Part shown: positions 1 to 11,515 of the stretch, in pieces
Layout of the letters: each line of letters starts with the position of its first letter
Position numbering within the stretch: the stretch's first letter is position 1
NCBI GenBank assembly: GCA_022385805.1
Contig: MU277670.1
Coordinates: 777,102-841,101, forward strand
Source of the DNA: Pilatotrama ljubarskyi
Lineage: Eukaryota > Basidiomycota > Agaricomycetes > Polyporales > Polyporaceae
Direction of reading: 5' to 3'
DNA: 64,000 nt
The notes under the pieces: model-generated
Seen by the model: only the letters and a program-made list of their open reading frames with translations
Told to the model about the DNA's origin: nothing
The model's database searches: none
Made by a program: the position numbers and the translations under genes

Positions 1-1716
1 GGTGGTTCCGTTGTGTGTCCGGCCTTATAGCGAGACCTGGAACCACATGGATCAACTATAGAGGATGTAATGAGGAACTAGTATCAACTGACCTGCACAT
101 GGTGCACCACAGTTTGTTTTCGTCCTCCTCGTCATCTTCGAAGTTGGCTTCGAGACAATCCTCTTCGACCGTAGTCTGCTGGTCCATAGTTACGTCGTCA
201 CCTGATGCGGACGGAAGTGGAAGGGGTACAGGAAGGGGTGCAGGCTGATTTGGTGTGTTGGCTTCGTGCGATGGCTGCACAGGTAAGGGAGCCATCGGGT
301 TAGGATGAGGTACGGAAGCTTGAGCAGGATGGGCAGAGGGTTGAAAGTGGTCGGCGGTATGACCTGTGGTAGGCGTCATGGGCGAGGGATACTGCGTGGC
401 CGGACCTTTGGTAGGAGAAGGAAGAGATTCTGGCGTATGTTCGGTTTTTCGTCGCTTCCTTGCGCCATCCTGGGTCTGTGACTCGTCGTTGGTCAAGTCG
501 ATGATAGCACCCGCAAGCGAGCTAGGCGTCACATTTTGGGGCTGAACAGGTATCATATGTATGCTCCTTGTGGAGCCAGTCAGAGGCTGCGGGGCAAGCC
601 CTCTGGGCGGCGCACTTCCTGGCGCGTTGGCGGTAGATGGGCGGCTTGACATAGGTGTCGCTGGGGAAGCCAAACTCAGACCATTGAAGCGATTCAGGGG
701 CGATGGAGACGCCGAGCTTGGGCCTGCTCCGTTCAGATGGCCTGCCAACGGCGCTGGGGCCGATGTGCGACGGAGGTGAGTAATGGGTGGGGGTGCCGAA
801 GTGTCAATAGGGGAGAGGGCGGGGTGAGAAGGACGGCGTGCGGGCAAGGGTTGGATCGGACGGTGCTGCGGCTGCTATGTGAGAAGAGGGAGGTAAACCA
901 AGGCATGCAGAGGAAACTTTGCGGAATCGACCCACCTGAGGGGGCGATTGCCTCATATAAGGATTCAAGTTGGGCGCTGGTGCAGACAAGCTGTTAAGAC
1001 CCGGAGTACAAAGAAACGTGAGTATGCGTACGATGCTCTTGGACCATCTGCTGTGTCGTCGGTGTCGAAACCATTCTTTGATGAGAGACGTGCTGGGGAG
1101 GCCCGGACGGCATCCTCTCGTGCGCGGGCATCACAAGCGCCGCAGGAATGAAACGTGAGAGCTCTTGTCGCAATATCATAACCTCGTTCAACCTGCACCA
1201 CAACTATCTCCAAATCCGTTGCGCCGCATGATGGTAGAGACACGTACGCTGCATGCAATCGGCCCTTGATCTCGTCGCGCTCGGCGGAGAGCGACCGGAC
1301 GTGCTCGTGCAGCTCCGCGAGAGTCCGTTTTTGCTGGTCCACCGGTGCAACAAGCATCTGGATGCGCTGGTCCTGCGCTTGTATGAACTGGGCCAGGCTT
1401 CGGTTGTCTGAGTAGAGCTTCTGGTTGTCGCTCTTGAGCAGCGCGCACTGCTTTTGCAGTTCGCGGAATTCTTGAAGAAGGGTGGGGTAGTAGCCCATTT
1501 CGGCGAAGCACTTGTTCTGCGTCTTCGCGAGAATCGCCATCACCTCCGCATGCAGCTCGACGGGCTCCTCGAGCGTCTTCCTGCTCGACATTGTTAGTCG
1601 GCCAAACTTTCCGGATGAACTATCTCGTACCCCTCTGCTACTGGCGGAGGATCCAGCGCCGCCGGTACCGGGGCGGGCGCCGGCATTGCGTTCTCGACCT
1701 TCATCGCCTCGCTCAT
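1..1716 (-). CDS. Coiled-coil / SUMO-interaction-motif / zinc-finger protein (3' end outside window)
   Basis: I do not recognise the family. The start is taken at 1716 (MSEAMKVENAM...). A 50-nt intron at 1581-1630, with branch site CTAAC, joins GAGGG to GAAGACG in frame. It removes an internal ATG and a stop that would otherwise split the gene. Exon 2 encodes a long coiled coil with Gln/Leu-rich heptads. Later exons are Pro/Ser-rich and low-complexity, with an IIDLTNDE motif (a typical SUMO-interaction motif) followed directly by a basic RKRRK nuclear-localisation-like patch and then an acidic stretch. After an intron near 37-93 the reading frame continues WCTMCRSRYKAGH off the left edge, which resembles the start of a C2-type zinc finger. 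Joins around 960-1230 are approximate. A nuclear protein is the best inference. The transposon at 1962 begins 245 bp upstream of this start. Confidence 0.6.
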
Positions 1717-1961
1717 GTCGGGCGCGCTGGTGTGCTCACGATGAAGGTGTTCTGGCCGCGGGCGTGGTGGCGGGCAGGAGGCAAGATGGCAACCCCAGTC
1801 GCGGGCGGAGGGGAGTGTGCGCATGTGCGCGCGAGCAACCCTGCAGCACGATCAGGGACCCCAGGCACTCAGCGTAACGTCAGCGCTGTTTTAGGAAGGC
1901 GGATTGCCATAGAAGGATAGGCAGATACCCCGGAGACCCCACGTCGATCAATGAGGCCTGA
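1717..1961. promoter_or_regulatory. Remaining 5' flank of the left host gene, cut by transposon insertion
   Basis: This is the only host sequence left between the start codon at 1716 and the transposon end at 1962. An alternative in-frame ATG at 1824 lies inside it. I see no clear TATA box. Any promoter elements further upstream have been displaced by 31 kb to beyond 33216. Confidence 0.35.
1959..1961. repeat. Target-site duplication TGA, left copy
   Basis: TGA immediately precedes the terminal CACGGCAGG of the element. The same TGA directly follows the mirrored terminus at 33217-33219. A 3-bp duplication is the size known for CACTA-type elements. By itself a 3-bp match has about a 1 in 64 chance, so it supports the boundary only together with the TIR ends. 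Confidence 0.75.
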
Positions 1962-3867
1962 CACGGCAGGCAAAGGGGGGGGACCCCGGGGAGCTATAGC
2001 CAGGGGATAGCCGCGACGGGCGTTTAACTGTAACCCGGCTTTCGCACGCCTCCCGCAGTGCGGCGGAGTTAAACTATCACTGGGCTATGGTACATATATG
2101 GCGGACGGGGAAAGGAAAACTATCACATCTATGTATGCACCCATGCGATAGCACTGCGATAGCCACGTATCAACGTCCTGCTCGGCGATGTGATAGGTTT
2201 GTGCTCGCTTTACCTTTTGAGGTAATGTGGCTTGCGTATACCCCAGCATTGACCAAACGCTTTAGTTAAACTAACGACACTCTCGCCACGAGGCTATCCA
2301 CCGCCTTCCCACCCTTGTCGTAGCTGGCGCAAGATATGTTGACGTGGACGACCAGGTCACGCCTTCAGACGCCTCCGCATGCCTCCCATGCCCTGGGAGC
2401 GGGGTATTCCTCACCAACCAGATTGAAGCCCGCCCCGCGTCTCTCGTGTAGCAGCGAAGGCGAGGGCTGAATTACCAGCAGCCACCGCTGTGAATGATGG
2501 TCTAGGTACGCGCGGATCTCGTCCTTGAACTTGTTGGCTGTGACGTTCAATCTGATCAGGATGGCAGGTGATGATACCAGCAAACAATCCTCGCTCGCCT
2601 CCACAGGACTTCTGCAAAGGCAAGGACCCTCATGTACGCCGTCACACATCCTCGCGACAACCTCTTTGACTGACCACGCTTTTGTGCCTCTTAGCAGCCA
2701 CACACGCGCAACGGCGCCTTTTCCACCCGTTGTCACATCGCACCCATTTGGCACGCGTGCCAGACCGCCCCCTTCCGCACCACGTCACGCATCCCCCATC
2801 CAATCGCGCGAGTCTACCCGCCGTCACGACCCCGCCATTCTGTGCGCCGTCACCGGTCACCACTCAACTGCACCGAGCTACGCCTTACCACGCCACTCTC
2901 TATGCTGTGACACCTCACCCCTCCTGACCGCGGTAGACTGCACCGCTCAACACCAGCCCGCGCACGTGCACACGGTCACGTCGCCCCGCCCGGCCTCGCA
3001 CACGCGGGCTCCAGACCACGCCGTCCGTGGCGCCATCGCACCGCTCTCCTCCTCGCCGCGCTAGACCGCACCGCTCCACACACGCCCGCGCACCCGCCCA
3101 AAGGTCACCCCGCCTCCTCCCGCCTCGCACGGGCACCCCTCCGCACGCGCCCCTCCACACGCGCCCCTCCGCAACGACTCGCGCTCGCGCGCTCGAGGCG
3201 ACGCGTCCGTACTGTCGTCATGCCCCCACCTTCGAGCCAGGCCAGGCCGCACCGCTCGACACTCGCCCACGCACACGCCCAAGGTCGCGCCCGCCTTACG
3301 CGCCCGCCCCTCGATACTCGCCGCCACGAACCGACCCGCGCTCGTGCGCTGCAGACGACGCGATCCGTAGCGCCGTCACTCCGCACCCCTCCTGGCCGCG
3401 GTAAACACCACCGCTCGACACCTGCCCACGCTCATGCGCACGGTCGCACCGCCTGCCCCGACTCACACTTGCGCGCTCCGGGTAACGCGAGCCGTGGCGC
3501 CGTCACGCCGCCCCTCTCCTGGCCATGCTAGAATGCACCGCTCAACGTCCGCCCCGCGCATACGCCCAAGGTCACGCCGCCCCGTCCGGTCCTACGCGCG
3601 CGAGCGCGCCCCTCGATACTCGCCGCCACGAACCGACCAGCGCCCGCGCGCCGCAGACGACGCGAGTCCGCAGCGCCGTCGCTCCGCGCCCCTGCTGGCC
3701 GCGGCAGACCCCACCGCTCGACACCCGGCCACGCTCATGCGCACGGTCACCCCGCCCCACCCCGACTCCCGCTTGCGTGCTCCAGGCGACGCCAACCGTG
3801 GTGCCGTCAAGCCGCCCCGTGTTAGACCGCACCGCCCAACACCCACCGGCACACAACACGCACGGCC
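1962..3867 (+). repeat. Left terminal inverted repeat, 1,906 bp
   Basis: It pairs with 31311-33216; position p maps to 35178 minus p. The two differences I found are T/C at 3232 (31946) and C/T at 3292 (31886). The outer 700 bp is of ordinary composition with AT-rich motifs. The inner 1.2 kb is very C-rich on this strand and built of degenerate repeats. Strict identity ends after ACGCACGGCC at 3867. Beyond it the right arm holds extra repeat units before similarity resumes (left near 3896-3925, right near 31185-31215), so the arms differ inside by copy number of a short unit. Confidence 0.93.
2022..2271. promoter_or_regulatory. Subterminal AGTTAAAC and ACTATCAC motifs (possible transposase-binding sites)
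   Basis: AGTTAAAC occurs as GTTTAACT at 2022-2029 and as AGTTAAAC at 2067-2074 and 2264-2271. ACTATCAC occurs at 2073-2080 and 2119-2126, with its partial complement GTGATAG at 2190-2196. All are mirrored in the right arm (for example 33149-33156, 33104-33111, 32907-32914). CACTA-type transposases are known to bind short subterminal repeats, so these are candidates. No binding is shown. Confidence 0.4.
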
Positions 3868-3868
3868 A
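2941..3868. repeat. GC-rich degenerate array inside the left TIR
   Basis: A core close to CACCGCTCRACAC recurs near 2941, 3069, 3250, 3409, 3536, 3712 and 3830, at steps of about 118-181 bp. Between cores lie related segments resembling GCCGTCACNCCGC and CCTGGCCGCGG. Long open frames here on both strands encode only Arg/Pro/Thr/Ser-rich repetitive peptides. They reflect composition, not genes. Confidence 0.7.
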
Positions 3869-4136
3869 CGCCGCCCCGCCCCGACCCGCAGGCGCGCCCC
3901 TCGACACCCGCCCATCCACTCTCGCCCCTACCCACTCTCCCTCGCACCACACGCCGTACCACAGCACAACTGACTGCCCCGTTGTCCCCTCGACTAGATA
4001 CGCACACACCACATCGCTCTACAGCACGCTGTCAGGCGACGGCGCTCCCTGACATTCCTACCTGACAGAGGTACTTGTCTTCACGCTACGTAGTACCTCT
4101 GCATCCGGTGTGCACAGTCCATGTAATATTCGAAAT

Positions 4137-7100
4137 CTAACTCTGATATTGTGGCCATGGGTCAGCATATGTCTCGCTCACGCATACCGGACGACTTACC
4201 CTGTCTAATGAGCGGACTACAACGCAGCTTTCGCCGATGTCGGACGGTTCACAAGCTAGCGCCGCAAAGTGGGCTCGTATATCTGACAGCGCCAAAACTC
4301 GGAGTGACGGTTGGAAACGGGCATAGAACAGCCGCGACTGGATGTCTTCGTAACACCGGAACGGGTCCATCGTAGCATGGTGCGCTGAGAGCGAGACGTG
4401 CTCCTCGACTATAAAGAACGGCTCTAAGACTGGTGTCCCGTCCACGGTCCGAACGTGCAGGACTATGTCTTGTATGCGACCAGCACGGGGGTATTGGCTA
4501 GGGGCATCGTCGGGAAGGGTGAATATGATATTTGCATTTCGCGGCTGACTGCCGTATGTCGAAAACTTGACAATCCCTTGTGCGAAGGTCTTGACATGCT
4601 GAGCTTCCGTAGAGAGACGAGGACGCTTGTCAGACAACTCCGCAAACACAGAGGTGAAGGACGCAGTCCCCGTCCCCGACAACTTCGAGATGCGCGACAC
4701 GAGGGCATCATACACCACCCGGGGAAGGCTGGTAGCCTTGCTCGCGTCGTACGTCTCCAAAGGCAGAGCACTGGGACCATTTACCTCCTTGCGCTCCGAC
4801 TTGACCGGCCGGAAGTCGGCAACACGCGTACCACGAGCGACGTTCTTGAAAGTCCGGTCGAATACCTCAACCATCTTGTCGAAGGGCGCTGCGCGAGGCC
4901 ACTCGGTCGTACTCATCAGCGACCTCACATTGGCGCCTATGTAGAAGTAACGCATAAAGGTGAGCGGCATAGCATCTAATTCGCAGTACTGTCAGCACTA
5001 GTCTAACGCGCCGGAGAAAACGGTCACTCACTAGTCTTGCTATTCGTATTCAGACCTTGCAGTAGCCCGTTGTAGCGTTCGAACGGGAAGGCCCACCAAG
5101 CGTGGACAGGGCCGAAGAGTTCAAGACACTCTTTGAGATGGAGGGAGAGATGGTGGTTCGGGACCAGATGGTGCCAGTCGAACAGGCGTTGCAACCCCGC
5201 GAGATACTGCATGAGGTGGTCGTCGAACTTGTCGATGCGGTCCTGATCCACTGACCGTCGAGTTGCGAGGTCGACGGCGGAGACGAGATGTATGAAGTTG
5301 TCGAGCAATGCCTTCTGTTTGGGGGAGGCTGTGGACGAACCCCAAAGACGTACAAGCGTAATCACCATGCTGACAGTGCAAACGGTGCGCCAGTGATCAG
5401 CCTTGAGCTTCCCGTGAGATGGACTGCCGAAGTTACGCGGGGGGCGTTCGAGCCAAGACGGGAATGACGTCTTGACGATGTCCTGACGGAGCTGGTTAAT
5501 CGTGGGCTGATCCAGTATGTTGAACTTCGATATGTCGTATTCCCCTTTGATGAGGTGGAAATCGACGGTGGGTTCTGGAAGTACAGGCGGAGCTCTGATG
5601 TCCTGCCCGGCGTTCCTGTTGGCCTACGAAAGGGAATGCGTGAATACCGAGTTCGATGAGACCCTGGAGCTGCTGGATAAGCCAGAACGGAACAACATAC
5701 CCATCGCAGCAGCGCGTCGACACACTTCTCCTTGGTCAGCTGAGTCGACGCGGCAGGGATTGCGCCGTTCAGTTCCGCGACAGCTGCTATGTAGCCCCTG
5801 CGCACCCGGGTCAGCTTGCTCCGAATGCCCTTCTTGACGAATAAGACAACGTGGTCGAGCCATTTCTGCTGTTCATCCGGTGGATGGGGTCGCATGCTCG
5901 GCGCGTCCGGCGCGTTATCCTTCACGTTGATTCCCCACACATCACGACAGTGGTGGCGCAATTCGCCTAGGAAGAGGTTGTGCATCGCATCGACCAACGG
6001 AAAGCGTGTTGCATCCCAATACGGTAGTCGGAGAAGCTCTGACCAGCGAACGCCGTACTTGCTGAAGAGTCTCTCCCTTTCCTCCTCAGTATCAGCATCC
6101 CTCCATCGTCGCGCGCACTCGTAGTGGTCAGCGCGGCTTCGTCTTCGCCAGCTTGAACGGTCTAGGTTGTCGATATCACTCTTCTTGAGGAGACAGAAGG
6201 AGCAAAACCGGCGCGCAGAGTGACCGGCAAACCCCGCTGTCTTCCGCAGGGCAGGAAGATCGCAAACGAGAGGTATGACCGCTGCCCTAACGAGCCAAGT
6301 CGAAGTCTCTGTACCGACGTACATCCCTCTATGCCACAGCTCGAGAAGATCATCGATGAGGGGCCGAAGGTAATGGTTGATCTGGTGAAGCTCGGGCTCA
6401 TGGGGGCCTGGTATCACGCCCGCCAAGTAGACGTTCTCGGGTCGGTACCGAAGGTGAGGCGGAAAATTCAGACAGACAAGATAGATCGCGCCAATTGAGT
6501 GGGATTTGCCGGCCTTCTTGTTTCCGAACGGATTGAACCAGTCGACGAACAAGCTGAAGACGAGGTGTACGCACCCCTCCCCCTGTACAGAGAAAAGGGT
6601 TCGACGGTCCGGGCCTCGGAATTGTCGCAGAGCAGGTCCGTCGAAGATATCCTCCATTCGAGAGGTCGGATCACGCTGCTTGTGCCATGCGTTCCGGGCT
6701 GACTTCAGGAGCTCCAGGCGAAGTCCGAGGTTGGTTATCCAAGTCTTGATGGAATGGTAGGGATACGGCTTCAGCGGATCGCCGCTACCTTCGTCTAGAA
6801 GCGGAGCCCCGCAGGTGCCTTTGTCGGTCTCCTTGTGCGTGCAGGTGGAGGGATATAATTTCTGTTTGTCGGGCCTGGGTGCGTGCGTGTAGTGACAGGT
6901 GGGGCAGCAGGCGTACCGAGTCATTGTCGGATCGAGATCTAGCCGTGACAAGACTGTGCGGATATCAGCAGGGATAGAATCGAGGAGGGCCTTTTGGGAC
7001 TCGGTGAGGGTAGGCGGCCGTCCAAAGGAGAGGTTGCAATAGACGAAGAGGCCGTAGACCATGGCCTGAAGAGCTGCTAGGACGAACTCCAGATCCGACC

Positions 7101-8171
7101 TCGAAGCCGCGGCAAGACCGTGCAAAACGGACGCCATCATGAGGCCAGCAAGTAGCCAAGGCTCAAGAGTCCTAGCATACGCTCCCGTGATGCGATCTAG
7201 GATCGCAGTGTGAATCCGCAGACGACTGAAGATAGATGGGGACGCGCACCCTTCTCGAGCGGGAGCGGGCCCTTGTCTGTGGGCAACTTCGACAGTAGAG
7301 TCGTGATCACCTCAGCCTCCCAAGCATCAAGTTTTCGACGCTCCAGAAGTGCTAGATGTTCATCTGCCCGCTGCTTGAGGACTTCTCGACGACGGTCGAG
7401 GTCATAGTCGCCTATCGCCTCCATGTCCTCCAGTTGCCTGCGATGTTCAACAAGTAGACCCCTTATGCTGAGGTAGAGAGGCATGTCGCCGCCATCTTCG
7501 ATATGCGGCATCGGGTCGCCGACACCAGTGGGGGATGCTGAAAATCGAAAGACCATGTTGTTGGGGATGCGATTTCGTTGACTCTGCAGCATGCCTTCAA
7601 TCCCGGCCAGTTGATTTAACCTGCCCTGGTGAGAGCGTCGGGGTCGGGCGGGGACCTGCACGCTGTCAGGCGGTGCACGCAATGGAGAGGAAATTTGACG
7701 AACATTTACCGGAACGTCCCCTACATCCGTCGTGGCCGTTGCATCCGCTGGATCCGCTGGCGCAATGCCCTGGAAGCGACGTCGTTGGGAACGTTAGCTA
7801 GGCTAGTCTCATTGAATGAGTAGATTGCCAGCACGCACCGCACCCGGGCCGTCCTCCGTGCCCGTCGTTCCCCCAGGTTCTTCATCAGATTGCGGCTCAG
7901 CGCGATCGCGAGGGCCGAGAGGCAATGAGGACGTAGGTTGTGAGGATCCTGCAGTAGCGAGGAAAATGGATGCCGCGATTCGTTGCTCATTCTCCTCCAC
8001 GAGAGCGGCCTCACGGAGTGCGTCTTCGGCTTTGTGCCTCTCTACTGTAGCTTGTGTCTTGAACAGTTTCCCTCGATGTAAGTGTTGATCTGCGTCGCGC
8101 CAGGTCGATGTTCGGCACTTGGTGCAAAGGCAGAGGTATCTTCCCTGTGGTACAGTGGCATCGGAGGACAT
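4137..8171 (-). CDS. Plavaka/CACTA-type transposase, 1,259 aa, apparently intact
   Basis: The model has five exons: 7839-8171, 7250-7769, 5701-7196, 5032-5623 and 4137-4975. They join in frame to 1,260 codons with introns of 53-77 nt. The N-terminus has a YLCLCTKC zinc-knuckle-like motif (about residue 13) typical of these fungal transposases. The catalytic core shows VDWFNPFG (about residue 502, first acidic residue), CDLPALRKTAGF, then FCSFC (C(2)C, about 613) and DAMHNLFLGELRHH (about 686). These match the D..., C(2)C and [M/L]H signatures of the CACTA (CMC) group and the Tnp2/Transposase_21 family. The C-terminal exon (GANVR..., MDPFRCYEDI, VVRSLDRVS) is the usual conserved tail. It lies 270 bp inside the left TIR and reads outward. 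No frameshift or stop was seen, so it may be functional. Confidence 0.9.
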
Positions 8172-8635
8172 TGAGGGGGAACGGGAAACTGTCGTTCGCA
8201 GATCAGAGTGATAAGAGCTTGATGGATGTCCCTCTGGTCACGCGGATCTGAGCATGGATGGGTAACAAATGGCGGTCAAACCGCTCCATTAAATGTCCGT
8301 TCTACTTCGAAAACAAGATCAGAAACCCCGGGTTTGTCGCCTCGCAGCCTCCCAGATAGGATGCTCGCTCCAGCCAGTCGAAATCGCTTCATCCGCCGCC
8401 GGCACTCGGGAGCTCCAACTATGAGCACCGACAAACCATAATCCATAGATGATGAGCCAAGAGTGGAAGACAATGATGTCGCTGGCAACCATCCGGACGA
8501 TGCCAGAAACCGCACATCGCTTACGCTGCATGGGCATCGGCATTCAAATGATCAGACGTAGAAGGGCTCACCATGCGAAGGGTAGAAATTTCTCGCAGAG
8601 CGGGACGCTGACCGATGGCATGATCCTTCGGGTGC
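8172..8635. other. Spacer between transposase and next cargo gene
   Basis: 464 bp shared by the 5' side of the transposase (minus) and the 3' side of the next gene (minus). Small open frames exist (for example 8319-8543) but show no recognisable motif. It probably holds the transposase promoter. Confidence 0.3.
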
Positions 8636-10047
8636 TCAGTGTGCAGCGGGGCCGAACCATGTGCCTAGGTCGTAGTCAGACCGGGCACGCTTGTGAAACG
8701 CAGAACCCACCAGGTAGTGAGCTAGTACGACGCATGCGACCAGTAGAATAAAATTTTCCGCCGTGTCTGACTGGGTAATTGCCGGGATAGATACGTCGGT
8801 ATGACAAAGTGAGGCCTTAGACGAGTCGCGGATGCGCGTCACGCAGTGCGACGCTCGTGCGCCCCGAGCAAGCTCCAAGTCGGACGTCGACAGCACGGGG
8901 TCGGACGGAACGCCGTCCTGAATCTCCTGAGACGATCGCTTCGTAAGATGCACCGGAACTTACGGCGCTGGAATTAGGACTTACCTCCTGTGGGCCCGGT
9001 GCGCTAGAGGGCTTGGAAGCGCTTCCCCACGAGAGTTCATCGGCGAGGGACGAGCTGCCGAGAGATCCGTCCGCAGAGGACTCGGCGGTATCAGTCGTAG
9101 TACGAGCAGATCCACCCTCAGGCGAATCGCCGAACTGCGAAGCAGTTGGGAGTCGAAGAAATCCTGACGGACTATTGCAGGAGTCGTGGAGATGGTCCAG
9201 TGTCGTTCTCGTCGTCACACCTTCCATTTCGAGCTGCGAAATTCTATCTGATGCCGTGGCCGCCCAACCTTGGATAGAGGCCAGTACATCGTTGACGTCA
9301 GCTCTGTTCTGCGACTCCTCGCTAGAGTGCGACTTAAGAATGTTCAGTTCGATCTCCATGCAGTGCAGGCGAGCCGACAGTTTCTCCAGACTTGCTTCCT
9401 GGCGGCCGCGGATAGTCTCGAAGTCTTGACGTTCTTTGTCCAGAGTGCCTGAATGTACGTCAGGGCGCGAGATAGGGTCAGAGATTTCAAAGACTTACGT
9501 TGAGCTTGGCGATAGGAGAGAACGGCAGGGCGCGACCGCTCTTCGCAGTCCTGACGTATGGAGACCAGCTCTTCCTCCATTCGTACGAGCCGGGTGTCGA
9601 AGGCCCTCTGCGGAGCTGTCAGTGAGCACATCTGCTGCTCAGCATTTAGAACACTCACGTCGGCTCGCTTCAGCTCCAGAATGGCCCTACACAGTGTTGC
9701 ATTACACGAGCTCAACTCTTGAAGCTCTCGAAGTGCTTCAGCGTACGAGCTCTCCCATTCGGAGTCGCCGTCGTCGGCGCTGTTCGCACCCCAGAACGGT
9801 TGGCTGATCATATACAGAGGGGAGCCACATATGAGACTCACCTGATCCGTACGAGCATATCGATGGTCCGCTGGGAGAGCGTGTACTCTGCGAACGGCGG
9901 TGACGACGCTCCGTCCGAGTGGCTCAGCATCCCACGATCCTCCTGAACGGATGAGTCCGTGAGAGACGACACCAGAGACTTGCGTGCAGTATCGCGAGTG
10001 TAGGAGATGGGGGCTGAGAATTCGCCAGGCCTCGATGCATTGAACAT
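8636..10047 (-). CDS. Cargo: coiled-coil protein with one C-terminal membrane segment, 396 aa
   Basis: Family not recognised. Exons are 9842-10047, 9659-9779, 9499-9607, 8985-9448 and 8636-8926, with introns of 50-62 nt; together 397 codons including stop. The N-terminal 90 residues are Ser-rich. The middle (about 80-230) is a charged coiled coil with segments such as ALRELQEL, LVRMEEEL and DKERQDFETIR. It is followed by a Ser/Thr/Gly-rich linker. Near the C-terminus, ENFILLVACVVLAHYLVG (about residues 357-374) is a clear membrane helix, followed by a 20-residue tail starting HKRAR. The topology is uncertain: no signal peptide is visible, and the basic residues after the helix favour a cytosolic tail. 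In the first intron a nearer acceptor at 9804 would give only 38 nt, so I chose the one at 9780. It could have a membrane-anchored scaffold or tether role. Confidence 0.7.
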
Positions 10048-10365
10048 GGTCTCGTACGACGGCGGGGCGGGATGTATGAAGGGAACGCCACTTCAGCACA
10101 CAAGTCGACCCGTGAATCACCCTTCCAGAACATGAAAGGCCTTTATCCGGCAGACCTTGCCCTCATCGAAGTAGAGCGCTGCCTACAGCACACTGGAGAG
10201 GCCGAGTGTTTGAACACCATTATATAGATTAAGGCTTCCTGCGGCAGCGTCGAATGAACGAGTAGTCCGAGTAGTCCGAGCTATGAGGTCCCTACACGTT
10301 CGGCCTTGCACTACATACACTGGTGCCGCACCTACTGTCGTTCTGGTCGAAATTGAGCCCGCGTT

Positions 10366-11515
10366 TCAAATAGCATGTTCAAGGAACTTACTTTTCCCCC
10401 ATACTCGTCTATACCATGTCTGACCGACCCAAGAGGGATTCAACTTCCTCCCCGACAAAGAGAGGCGTTTCCCATCCTCACGTCGATAGCCGATTTTCAC
10501 GGGTTTCCATTGAGGAGCCTGCTCACCGTCGGACATCCAGATCCATAATCGGGAACGCCTCCATTCATCGGTGTTCCTGTGGTAGAAGAGATCGCCTAAT
10601 ACCAGGTCATCCATTGAGATGAGGTGGGCGGGGGGTCGTTCGATAGGCTCGGTGCCGCGCGTTTCAAACCATGCCGTCTCGATGCCGTCTGGGGCGTCGT
10701 CGCCCTCGGCCGCAGGACGCACGACGTGCAGCCTTTCCAGCGTCTGTTGTGTTCGTTCAGCGCGATGGCCTTTGACAGATGGGCCCGATCTACCTTGGAA
10801 AGAGCGCCGATATCGGTCGCGCTGGAAGACGATTCAGCTTCGTTCGCACAGGACTCTGCTGGCAGGTGCACATGTCGGTCAAGCTGTGACCCCTGAGCCT
10901 CGGCTGACGAAGTCAATCAGAGAGGGAGCTTGGTGAGCGCAACAGAGGACCTACATGACGAGCCAGCTGGCCTTGCGACGTCGGCAACGGGTTCAACAGA
11001 CGGCCCAGCGGCGGGCGCGCAGGGGGAGATCACTAAGGGGCGATGGCGGGGCGTTCGAGTCTCAGCTGCAGCAGTGTTGGCCCGCCCTCCTGGTCTCGAC
11101 GGCGCGCCATCGACTATATAGCTGGGCAACGTCTTGGAAACGACCCTGCGTTCTTCGCCCCCCAAAAAGGACGAACGCGGGTTGGGAGCCGACCTATCCA
11201 CGGCGTGCTTCAGTGGCACGGACTTTGCACGACTTCGAAGACGGGAGTGCAACGCTTCACTCACCGGGCCCGTGCAGCTCCTTCAGCAAATTCCCGTAGA
11301 ACCGTCGGTTCGCCACCAAACTCGCCTCCGGGAGGAGTAGGGACAGATAGCGCGAGATGAGTGGTGCGTTGAGGCGTGAGGACGGTGGTCGCAGTGTATC
11401 GAAACGGGGTCTTCTGCGACTCAGGCTTCTTCAAGATACGATGACATCGGGAACAGTGGTAAAAAAGGAGCAATAGCAGAAGTAGACCACCTGCTGGGAG
11501 CCAGACGGTGTACAT
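10366..11515 (-). CDS. Cargo: membrane protein with GDxF/WxW/GYxRxDGKRL C-terminal domain (copy 1)
   Basis: Exons are 11265-11515, 10955-11193, 10794-10903 and 10366-10743, in frame, 325 aa. The N-terminus, MYTVWLPAGGLLLLLLLFYH, is one hydrophobic helix followed by basic residues. The middle is Ser/Pro/Ala-rich. The C-terminal about 75 residues form a compact domain: LGDLFYHRN..., LWIWMSD, then IGYRREDGKRLSLS, NPSWV and WYRR. The neighbour at 11991-13472 has the same layout and domain, so the two are paralogues. The strong donor sequence GTAAGT just before the stop suggests an extra 3' exon may replace the last few residues. The family is unknown to me. The conserved Trp, Gly and basic residues suggest a folded binding domain on the cytosolic side. 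Confidence 0.65.

Noticed and set aside
2525..3973. Long open frames in the left TIR and their mirror copies at 31115-32653
   Set aside because: They encode Arg/Pro/Thr/Ser-rich repetitive peptides on both strands of a C-rich array, with no domain or start context. They result from composition.
8636..8926. KASH domain at the end of the coiled-coil cargo protein
   Set aside because: The short tail after the helix lacks a PPPX end, and basic residues follow the helix, so I do not call KASH.
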